Of a stretch of 11,293 nt of DNA, positions 1-6,135 are shown piece by piece. The notes below the pieces were generated by a model. That model had not been told where the DNA came from. It saw nothing but the letters and a program-made list of their open reading frames with translations, and did no database searches. Source of the DNA: Verrucomicrobiota bacterium (lineage in GTDB: Bacteria; Verrucomicrobiota; Verrucomicrobiia; Opitutales; Opitutaceae); the NCBI GenBank assembly GCA_003694825.1, contig RFJS01000548.1, positions 1 through 11,293 of the forward strand. The letters run 5' to 3'. Each line of letters begins with the position of its first letter. The stretch's first letter is position 1. Position numbers and translations under genes: made by a program.

Positions 1-45
1 GAAAGCAAGCCCACTGACGCGGCTCATTTGAAGGCCGACACAGAA

Positions 46-79
46 ACAACCCGTTGTAAACCGCGCCTCCCGGTTGTCA
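46..79. promoter_or_regulatory. Candidate operator-like inverted elements
   Basis: ACAAC-CC-GTTGT at 46-57 is a 5-bp perfect inverted repeat. It overlaps TGTAAACCG (55-63), which faces an imperfect inverted copy, CGGTTGTCA (71-79, 7 of 9 matching as reverse complement). Such half-sites resemble operators of LacI-type sugar repressors in general shape. No regulator is present in the window and the site is about 350 bp from the first start codon, so the assignment is tentative and could be chance. Confidence 0.2.
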
Positions 80-193
80 CCCGACATCGGGAAAGCTCGT
101 TTCCGCTGCCTGGAATTTTCGAGGTTTTCCGCAGGGACAACGGGATGCTTGGAACCAACGTCGGAAACTGAGAATGCGCGATCGATTGTAACG

Positions 194-276
194 ACGAAAG
201 TCCCGACGGTCGTCGCCGCGTCGGCTCTTCCCGCCATGACCGCGCGGCGGGAATCGTCACCGGCACGAAAGTCCCG
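194..276. repeat. 12-bp direct repeat ACGAAAGTCCCG, two copies
   Basis: The word ACGAAAGTCCCG occurs at 194-205 and again at 265-276 in the same orientation, 71 bp apart start to start, about seven helical turns. Both copies lie in the non-coding leader upstream of the rhamnosidase-like gene. That spacing on one DNA face would suit a dimeric activator such as an AraC-family protein, but nothing else supports this. A chance repeat cannot be excluded. Confidence 0.3.
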
Positions 277-391
277 CATGCTGAAAGCACGTCCGAATGT
301 CATCAATCACATCGATAAGCCAGAAAACACCGGCGCGCGTGCGCCACGCCCGACAACCCGGATCGTCGTCCGCGACCGGTGGCGCAACCTT

Positions 392-410
392 TCAGTCATG
401 GACTGAGTCC
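392..410. promoter_or_regulatory. Two overlapping dyads just upstream of the first gene
   Basis: TCAGTC-ATG-GACTGA at 392-406 has perfect 6-bp arms. It overlaps GGACT-G-AGTCC at 400-410, which has perfect 5-bp arms. The two dyads share bases 400-406, so only one hairpin can form at a time in RNA. As DNA they could be one protein-binding site. They end 16 bp before the ATG at 427, where an operator or a translation-control hairpin would sit. Their position argues that the coding sequence begins at 427 and not at the GTG at 379. Confidence 0.35.
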
Positions 411-426
411 GAAGAGTCGTAAATTC

Positions 427-2811
427 ATGTTCCGCCGCATTGTCCTCGCCCGTGTCGATCACCCGGCCAACGCCAACATCCGGCAGCGCTACCGCATCGA
501 AGAGGCGGCCTGGGCCGCACACCCCGATTTTTCCGACGAGGAATCTTTCCTTGCGACCTTCCAGCGGCGCTTCCGGCTCGAGCGTTCGGCCACGATCACG
601 CTCCACGTCACCGCCGACCAGCGCTACCACCTGCGGCTCGACGGAGAATTGATCTCCCGCGGGCCCGACCGGTGCGACGCCGCGCACTGGGCGTTCGCCA
701 CACTCCAGGGCGAACTGGATGCCGGTGAACATGTCATCGAAGCGGATGTCCTGTGGCTGGCTGAACACCGTCCCTATGCACAAGTGGCCGTGGAGCCGGG
801 CATCCAGCTTGCGGCTGAATTGCCCGAGGGATTGGAGCCGATCGACACTGGTCATCCGGGATGGCGGGTACGCGGCTGCCGACTGAAAGATCTGCGAGCG
901 CCTCTGCCGCACACGTTTCACGTATGCGGCCCCGGGTTCAACCTCGACGCTGAAGACTTGTTGCGTCCGCCGCGCTGGTGCGAACCTCGCCTCACGAAAC
1001 GACGCTGGTGGGGGAATGGCACTGTCCAGCCCGGCCGCCGCCTCGATCCCTCGCCGCTGCCGGAACAGCTCTGGAAGCCGCGTCCGCTCGGACGGGTGCG
1101 CGCGCTGCGCCAAACCGTGGAACCGGCCCGGCCGTGGCGTGAATCCGAGCACACCGTGCCCGCGGCCTGGCAGGCACTGGCCGAGGGCACCGCGCCTCTG
1201 ACCGTGCCTCCGCACCGCTCTCTCGAGGTGCTTTTCGATCTCGATGACTACGTCTGTGGCTACCCGCACCTCGAGGCCACCGGAACCGGCGCCGCGATCG
1301 AATGGCTGTGGGATGAGAGCCTCTATCTCGAGCTTCCTCCCGGGAGCGGCGCCAAGGGCAACCGCGATGTGATCGAGGGCAAGTATTTCCGGGGATTTGG
1401 AGACCGGTTCATCCTCGCTGAAGAACGCGACGGGGCGCTGGCGCCGCCGTGGTGGCGCGCGGGACGCTACCTGCTCTGGCGCGTGACGACCGGGGCGTCC
1501 GAACTGAGGATCCATCGGGCCTGGATCGCGGAAACCCGTTACCCGATCAACGTCGAGGCGGCAATCGAGCTGCCGGGCGAGCGGCTTGCCCGGAGTCTGC
1601 CGGTCCTCAGCCGCGGGCTCGAAACCGGCGCGCATGAAACCTTTGTCGATTCCCCGTTCTACGAGCAAATGATGTATGCCGGCGACACCCGGCTGACCGC
1701 CCTGTGTCTCTATTCCCGGATTCGGGATGACCGGCTGCAACGGCGTGCCCTCGAGCTGTTCGATTGGTCGCGCCACGTCAACGGCTGGCCCGCCGGCCGC
1801 TACCCGAGCCTGCCGCACCAGATCATCGGTCCGTTCGGCCTCATCTGGGTGTTGATGGTCCGCGATTACGCCTGGTGGCGCGAGGACCCGCCATCGGTCC
1901 GCGCCACAATGCCGGCGGTCCGCGACGTGCTCGAGCGATGGCTCGATCTGCGGCAGGGAAACGGCCTGGCGGTGGCGCCTCCCGGGTGGAGTTACATGGA
2001 CGTCGCCGAGGGCTGGATTCGCGGCATCCCGCCCGGCTGCGATGCCGACGGCTCCGCTTCGATCAATCTCCTGCTCGTTCTCGCTCTCGAAGCGGCCGCC
2101 GAACTCGAAACCCACTTCGGCGAGCGCCTGCTCGCGACCCGCTGGACGGCGGCCGCCGAGGACATCTTCTCCGCGCTCGGCGTCACACACCGCGATCCCG
2201 CAAGCGGGGCCCTGCGGGAATCGATCGCCCCGGAAACGTGGTCCGAGCACGCCGCCGCCCTGACGCTGCTCACCCACGCCGCCGCCGCGGGCGAACGCGC
2301 CGCGGCGCTGCGGCTCCTGCTCAACCCTCCGCCCGGCACGGCCCGGGCCAACGTCTATTTCCAATTCTATGTTCACGCGGCCCTGCTGGCGGCACGACGC
2401 GGCGACCTCTTCCTGCAGCGGCTCGAATTCTGGCGAAGCTTGCGCGAAAACGGGTTCCGCACCCCGCCCGAATATCAGGAAGACAACTCCCGTTCCGACT
2501 GCCATGCCTGGACCAGCCACGTGCTCCACCATCTGCACAGCGGCACGGCGGGCATCCGCCCCGCCGCCCCGGGATTTCGCCGGGTGCGGGTGGATCCACA
2601 ACCCGGCAGCCTGCCGTGGTTGCGCGCGAGCGTCGTCCATCCCCGCGGCGAAATCCGCCTCGACCTCACCTTCGGATCCGATGGCGCCGTCGAGGGCGAA
2701 ATCCTTCTCCCGCCCGGGACGCCCGGGGACTGGCACTGGCGCGGCACGGTGCGTTCACTTCTCCCGGGCGCCAACCCCATCCACGAACCGCCTTCGCGCC
2801 GTCCCGCATGA
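427..2811 (+). CDS. GH78-like alpha-L-rhamnosidase, cytoplasmic
   Basis: This 794-residue protein is a predicted inverting glycosidase removing terminal alpha-L-rhamnose from oligosaccharides. An N-terminal beta domain (residues ~45-85) has the usual run of alternating hydrophobics ending in SRGPDR. The (alpha/alpha)6-barrel begins near residue 380. D408-S-P-F-Y-E413-Q...G-D420 keeps the Asp-(+5)-Glu-(+7)-Asp spacing of the GH78 acidic cluster, although the common Cys after the first Asp is Ser here. E413 would be the general acid. E682 or E685 (PPEYQED) is the candidate base, about 270 residues on as expected. The C-terminal beta domain opens with GIRPAAPGF (from residue 709), typical of GH78. 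There is no signal peptide, so it probably acts on imported oligosaccharides. I chose ATG 427; GTG 379 would add 16 residues and cover the dyads at 392-410. Its stop overlaps the next start. Confidence is high for a GH78-like fold and moderate for rhamnose as substrate. Confidence 0.85.
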   Translation: MFRRIVLARVDHPANANIRQRYRIEEAAWAAHPDFSDEESFLATFQRRFRLERSATITLHVTADQRYHLRLDGELISRGPDRCDAAHWAFATLQGELDAGEHVIEADVLWLAEHRPYAQVAVEPGIQLAAELPEGLEPIDTGHPGWRVRGCRLKDLRAPLPHTFHVCGPGFNLDAEDLLRPPRWCEPRLTKRRWWGNGTVQPGRRLDPSPLPEQLWKPRPLGRVRALRQTVEPARPWRESEHTVPAAWQALAEGTAPLTVPPHRSLEVLFDLDDYVCGYPHLEATGTGAAIEWLWDESLYLELPPGSGAKGNRDVIEGKYFRGFGDRFILAEERDGALAPPWWRAGRYLLWRVTTGASELRIHRAWIAETRYPINVEAAIELPGERLARSLPVLSRGLETGAHETFVDSPFYEQMMYAGDTRLTALCLYSRIRDDRLQRRALELFDWSRHVNGWPAGRYPSLPHQIIGPFGLIWVLMVRDYAWWREDPPSVRATMPAVRDVLERWLDLRQGNGLAVAPPGWSYMDVAEGWIRGIPPGCDADGSASINLLLVLALEAAAELETHFGERLLATRWTAAAEDIFSALGVTHRDPASGALRESIAPETWSEHAAALTLLTHAAAAGERAAALRLLLNPPPGTARANVYFQFYVHAALLAARRGDLFLQRLEFWRSLRENGFRTPPEYQEDNSRSDCHAWTSHVLHHLHSGTAGIRPAAPGFRRVRVDPQPGSLPWLRASVVHPRGEIRLDLTFGSDGAVEGEILLPPGTPGDWHWRGTVRSLLPGANPIHEPPSRRPA

Positions 2812-4163
2812 TCGTGCACGCGACTCACCTCCGCCATTGCTTCCTCGTGACCCTGGCCGCCGCGACGGCGGCCGGTCCGATCGCCCTCGCCGCCGAACCC
2901 TGGAGCCAGATCGTCCGCGTCGATCCCGCACGCCCCAGCCACTTTGCCCGGGAAGACGGTTCGCCGGTTTTCATCTTCAACAAAACGGCCTGGTTCTACT
3001 TCGTCACACCCGATCCGGAAATCGTCCTCGATCGGGCGGAGCGTCTCGGGACGAACGTGCTGCGGGTCGGGCTCGAGTGCCGCTATTACGAGAAGCGGCT
3101 GGGCTGGGACGCCTGGCCCTGGGGCGGGACGAGGGAAGCCCCGGATTACACGACCTTCAATGAAACCTATTGGGCCGCCGTCGAAGCGCGGCTGACCCGC
3201 GCCGGCGAGCGCGGCCTGGGCATCAACCTGACCCTGTTCACCAGCCTTCACCTCCCGGACGAGCCCGACTCGTTCGCAACCATCCGACCGTATCTCGAGC
3301 GCGTCCTCGCCCGCCTGGCCCCACACCCGAACATCTTTTGCTGGGAAATCCACAACGAACACATCGCCAACCCGAATTTCCAGCGAGAGGTGGCCCGGTT
3401 CCTCCGCGAGCGGGATCCGGCGCGGCGGCCGGTAATCACCAGCAACGGCACCACGGACACCCCGATCTGGCCCGAGGCGCCCTGGCTCGACCTCGCCGTG
3501 GTGCACCACTGCACCGGCAACCAGCCGGCCTACGACCTCCGAGATTGGTACCTTGCCATCGCCCGCAACACGCGCGCGTTCGGAAAACCGGCTTACAACA
3601 ACGAAACCGGACGCGAGCGCCGCCACCGCAACGACGACCCGGTGCATCGACGCAAACAGCTCTGGATCGCCGCCGCGGCCGGGACCTACACGACGTGGCA
3701 TTCGTGGGACGGATGCGAAGGGATCGCCGATCCGGAATACGTCGCACCGGGGGAACCGTTCGTGCGCCCCTTCGCCGATTGGTGGCGCAGCCAGCCGTTT
3801 GCCGATGTCGCCCCCGCGCACAGCGTGCTGCAAGTGGATGGCGAGCCGGCTTTGCGAGACGAGGTCATCCCCGTCGTGCTCGCCACGCCGACGCGCGACG
3901 TCGTCCTGGCCTACCTCTTCACCCGCTCGGGCGGCCGCGCCATCGCCGATGCACAGGCCCGGCTGCGGCTGCCGGCCGGCGAGTATCGGATCACCTGGTT
4001 CGATCCGGCGATCGGGCAGGCGCGTGGCGCGGCCACCAGAGTCGCGGCGGCCGGGCTGCACCGGTCCATCCTGATCGACCTTCCCGGTTTCACCGATGAT
4101 CTCGCGCTGCGCATCGATCAGGAACGGGCCGACGATCCCGTTCCGATGCCCGGCACGGGGTGA
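2808..4163 (+). CDS. Secreted clan GH-A glycosidase, DUF4038/GH140-like or GH5-like
   Basis: This 451-residue protein probably cleaves a polysaccharide outside the cytoplasm. Residues 1-29 look like a signal peptide: LRH, then an Ala/Leu-rich core, then ALAA before EPW. The catalytic part starts with the 'DGSPVFIFNKTAW' block, like the DGxPFFxxGDTAW opening of DUF4038/GH140 proteins. It continues through a TIM-barrel pattern (LGTNVLRVGL; ERGLGINLTLF). W179-E-I-H-N-E184 matches the Asn-Glu acid/base motif after strand beta-4 in clan GH-A. E266 in AYNNETG is the likely nucleophile. Residues ~350-440, including GEYRITWFDPAIG, resemble the small C-terminal beta domain called 'putative collagen-binding' (PF12904-like) that often follows DUF4038. 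The ATG overlaps the stop of the rhamnosidase-like gene (ATGA), so the two are probably translationally coupled. The exact family and substrate are uncertain; apiosidase, mannanase and other activities occur in related families. Confidence 0.8.
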   Translation: MIVHATHLRHCFLVTLAAATAAGPIALAAEPWSQIVRVDPARPSHFAREDGSPVFIFNKTAWFYFVTPDPEIVLDRAERLGTNVLRVGLECRYYEKRLGWDAWPWGGTREAPDYTTFNETYWAAVEARLTRAGERGLGINLTLFTSLHLPDEPDSFATIRPYLERVLARLAPHPNIFCWEIHNEHIANPNFQREVARFLRERDPARRPVITSNGTTDTPIWPEAPWLDLAVVHHCTGNQPAYDLRDWYLAIARNTRAFGKPAYNNETGRERRHRNDDPVHRRKQLWIAAAAGTYTTWHSWDGCEGIADPEYVAPGEPFVRPFADWWRSQPFADVAPAHSVLQVDGEPALRDEVIPVVLATPTRDVVLAYLFTRSGGRAIADAQARLRLPAGEYRITWFDPAIGQARGAATRVAAAGLHRSILIDLPGFTDDLALRIDQERADDPVPMPGTG

Positions 4164-4189
4164 CGCCATCCCGCAACCATTCTCCCGCC

Positions 4190-5089
4190 ATGACGCCAAC
4201 ATCGCATCCCCTACCAGCCTTCGCTCCCGGCTTCCCTTCTCCGGCAGCCGTCTATCCGCTGCCGACAGTCGCGCCGGCTTCCGTTGCCGACGGGCCGCCG
4301 GAATCCTGGGACGCCTGGCACGTGTCCGGCATTCGCCAGCCCGTTCTCGGCCACTACCCCGCGCCCTCGCCTGTTCCGGGCCACGGCGCCCTCATCATCT
4401 GCCCGGGCGGCGGCTACCGGATGCTTGCCATCGAGCACGAGGGGATCAACGCCGCACAACTCGCCAACCGCCTCGGCATCGACGCTTTCGTGCTCAAATA
4501 CCGTCTCGCCGACCACCCCGCGCCCGCCGCGCTCCGGGATGCCGCCGCCGCCGTGCGTCTGGTCCGGCAGCTCGCTCCCGATCTCGGCCTGGCTCCGACG
4601 CGCGTCGGGATGGCCGGCTTCTCCGCCGGCGCGCATCTCGCCGCCACCACCGCCGCCCTGCACGATCACGCGGCGGCGCTTTCCGGCACCTCCGCCGACT
4701 CGGTTTCCGCGCGGCCGGACGCCGTCGCCCTGATCTATGGTGTTCTCGACCTGCTGGCTCCGTGGCGGCATGCCGGCTCCGCCGAAGCCCTCCTCGCTTC
4801 CGCACAGGTTGCGGATCCGTTGACGCTCCTTTCGCCCTGCCGGCAGGTCAGCCCGCGATTCCCTCCCGCCTTTCTCGTGCACGCCGCCGACGACGACGTC
4901 GTGCCGGTCGAAAACAGCCTCACCTTCGCCGAGGCGCTGCGCCGGGCGGGCGTCCCGGCCGAGCTTCACATCTACCCTGCCGGCGGACATGGGTTCGGCA
5001 TCAAGGCGGACCTGCCCCCCGCTGTCGCGGCCTGGCCGGAGCCGTTTGCCGCCTGGCTGCGCGCCCACCTCGGTCCCCCCCGGTCCTGA
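4190..5089 (+). CDS. Alpha/beta hydrolase, carbohydrate esterase-like (BD-FAE / acetyl xylan esterase type)
   Basis: This 299-residue serine esterase probably removes acetyl or other acyl groups from sugars. It has the full pattern of the family: an oxyanion-hole segment CPGGGYR, nucleophile S145 in GFSAGAHLA, acid D234 or D235 in HAADDDVVPVENS, and catalytic H267 in GGHGFG. Its length fits the single-domain enzymes. There is no signal peptide, so it is probably cytoplasmic and acts on imported oligosaccharides. It lies 26 bp after the glycosidase gene. A GTG at 4160 overlaps that gene's stop and is in frame, but the ATG at 4190 gives a more normal N-terminus and I prefer it. No Shine-Dalgarno sequence precedes either start. 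The fold and triad are secure; the acyl group and sugar are not. A peptidase of the same fold is less likely, given the context. Confidence 0.85.
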   Translation: MTPTSHPLPAFAPGFPSPAAVYPLPTVAPASVADGPPESWDAWHVSGIRQPVLGHYPAPSPVPGHGALIICPGGGYRMLAIEHEGINAAQLANRLGIDAFVLKYRLADHPAPAALRDAAAAVRLVRQLAPDLGLAPTRVGMAGFSAGAHLAATTAALHDHAAALSGTSADSVSARPDAVALIYGVLDLLAPWRHAGSAEALLASAQVADPLTLLSPCRQVSPRFPPAFLVHAADDDVVPVENSLTFAEALRRAGVPAELHIYPAGGHGFGIKADLPPAVAAWPEPFAAWLRAHLGPPRS

Positions 5090-5092
5090 TCG

Positions 5093-5112
5093 CCGGCAAC
5101 GGGTTGCGCCGG
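5093..5112 (+). terminator. Small GC-rich hairpin after the esterase gene
   Basis: GCAAC-GG-GTTGC at 5096-5107 has perfect 5-bp arms, with further CCG/CGG pairing outside a 2-base bulge. It begins 3 bp after the esterase stop codon, in the 128-bp gap before the next gene. There is no T-run after it, so it is not a classical intrinsic terminator. It may be an RNA 3'-end stabiliser or a pause site, or chance in G+C-rich DNA. The rest of the gap (5113-5217) shows no clear promoter. Confidence 0.2.
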
Positions 5113-5217
5113 ATTGGCGACACAGCGAACTCGCCGTTCCGACCCGGCAACACTCAAAAAGGGCAGACCCGGGGACGCGTTTCCCGCGCACGATGATTCC
5201 TCCGGTCTACACTCTCC

Positions 5218-6135
5218 ATGCCTGATACGACTGACCTCATCGCCTCCCTCCCGACCCGTCCGGTCCGGGCCGTGCTCGACACCGATACGTTCAACGAAGT
5301 GGACGATCAGTTCGCGCTCGCCCATGCCCTGCTCTCCCCTGAAGCCATCACTCTCGAGGCCGTCTACGCGGCTCCCTTCGTAAACGTGCGGGCGGCGGAT
5401 CCTGCCGAGGGCATGGAGCGGAGCTACGAGGAGATCGAGCGCGTCCTCTCCCTGCTCGGCCGCAGGCCGAAAGGCGGCGTTTTCCGGGGCTCGACACGTT
5501 GGCTGACCGGCTCCCGGGGCCCGGTGGAAAGTCCCGCCGCCCACGACCTGATCGCGCGCGCCCACATCCCCGCCCCCCCCCTGCATGTGATCGCCATCGG
5601 CGCCCCCACCAACATCGCTTCAGCCCTGCGGCTGGACCCATCGATTGCGCAACGCATCGTCGTCGTCTGGCTTGGCGGCCATGGTTTCCACTGGCCGGAT
5701 ACCCGGGAATTCAACCTCATGCAGGATCCGGACGCCTCCCGCACGCTGCTGGAATCCGAGGTGCCGCTCGTCCTGCTGCCGTGCATGGGTGTCGTGCAGA
5801 TGCTGGCGACCACGCTACCCGAACTTGAGTTTCACCTAGGACGGGCGGAGGGAATCGCCCGCTTCCTCTACGAGCGGGTGCGCGATTTTCCCGACAAGCC
5901 CGACGACGCCTCGTGCTGGCACAAGGTGATCTGGGATCTCGCCGCCACCGCCTGGTTCGTCAACCCGGAGTGGTGTCCCTCGGAACTGCGCCCCGTCCCC
6001 CGGCTGCGGGATGACCTCACGTGGGATCACGAGGCCCAGCCGGGGAAGATCATCCGCTACGTCCGCGAAGTCCGCCGCGACCCTGTTTTCCGGGACATTT
6101 TCAACAAACTGCTCCACGCCGCTCCCGCGCCATGA
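5218..6135 (+). CDS. Nucleoside-hydrolase-fold protein with variant DTDTFNEVDD motif
   Basis: This 305-residue protein belongs to the inosine-uridine nucleoside N-ribohydrolase superfamily, which uses a calcium ion held by an N-terminal Asp cluster to break N-glycosidic bonds. The usual DTDPGxDDA is replaced by D21-T-D23-TFNEV-D29-D30-QFA, two residues longer and lacking Pro-Gly. Other landmarks remain: IGAPTNIASALRLDP for the usual GPLTN block, WLGGHG for MGGA, and E164-F-N166...D170-P171 for the ribose-contacting EFN-DP motif. In the late HD motif the Asp is present (D240) but the His is replaced by W239. No signal peptide is seen, so it is probably cytoplasmic. The ATG at 5218 follows a 128-bp gap, and the stop overlaps the next gene's start (ATGA). 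Its place among glycosidases suggests a sugar-catabolic role rather than nucleoside salvage. The fold is confident; the substrate is unknown. Confidence 0.82.
   Translation: MPDTTDLIASLPTRPVRAVLDTDTFNEVDDQFALAHALLSPEAITLEAVYAAPFVNVRAADPAEGMERSYEEIERVLSLLGRRPKGGVFRGSTRWLTGSRGPVESPAAHDLIARAHIPAPPLHVIAIGAPTNIASALRLDPSIAQRIVVVWLGGHGFHWPDTREFNLMQDPDASRTLLESEVPLVLLPCMGVVQMLATTLPELEFHLGRAEGIARFLYERVRDFPDKPDDASCWHKVIWDLAATAWFVNPEWCPSELRPVPRLRDDLTWDHEAQPGKIIRYVREVRRDPVFRDIFNKLLHAAPAP
5573..5581 (+). repeat. Run of nine C inside the nucleoside-hydrolase-like gene
   Basis: Nine consecutive C residues encode Ala-Pro-Pro-Leu around residue 120 of the nucleoside-hydrolase-like protein. Slippage by one base would truncate the product. 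The frame is intact here. Shorter C7 runs occur elsewhere in the locus (near 5075, 8011 and 8753), so the composition alone may explain it. Confidence 0.5.

Larger units (their letters stand above)
1..426. other. Upstream non-coding region of the locus
   Basis: No convincing gene lies in this stretch. The open frames on either strand are short, low in complexity and match no protein family I know. The segment is less G+C-rich than the genes; 121-180, for example, has 34 G+C out of 60. It contains several small symmetric elements, annotated separately at 46-79, 194-276 and 392-410. No textbook sigma-70 promoter stands out. A weak candidate is TTGGAA at 149-154 followed by the TG-containing AT-richer stretch TGAGAATG at 169-176. 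The region most likely holds the promoter and leader of the seven-gene locus, but this is inferred from position and composition only. Confidence 0.6.

Noticed and set aside
74..406. 110-codon open frame in the leader
   Set aside because: Its composition is random-like, it resembles no family, and it ends inside the dyad region. I treat the leader as non-coding.
398..406. Minimal ATG-GAC-TGA open frame in the leader
   Set aside because: It is a two-codon frame without a ribosome-binding site; its bases are better explained as part of the overlapping dyads.
379..426. GTG start 16 codons upstream of the chosen start of the rhamnosidase-like gene
   Set aside because: The added residues look like leader translation, and the stretch contains the overlapping dyads at 392-410. 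ATG 427 is simpler, though not proven.
307..2736. Very long open frame on the minus strand opposite the rhamnosidase-like gene (similar ones at 6057-7451, 7358-8809 and 8676-10682)
   Set aside because: The translations are Arg/Gly/Pro-rich and show no family features, while the + strand frame carries clear catalytic motifs. G+C-rich third positions commonly keep the opposite frame open.
1764..2807. Frame extension of the secreted glycosidase upstream of 2808
   Set aside because: This part overlaps the catalytic barrel of the rhamnosidase-like gene in another frame and is Arg/Pro-rich. The signal peptide begins exactly at ATG 2808.
4160..4189. GTG start for the esterase overlapping the previous stop
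   Set aside because: It is possible as a GTGA coupling, but the ATG at 4190 gives the more usual N-terminus and the extra ten residues carry no conserved feature.
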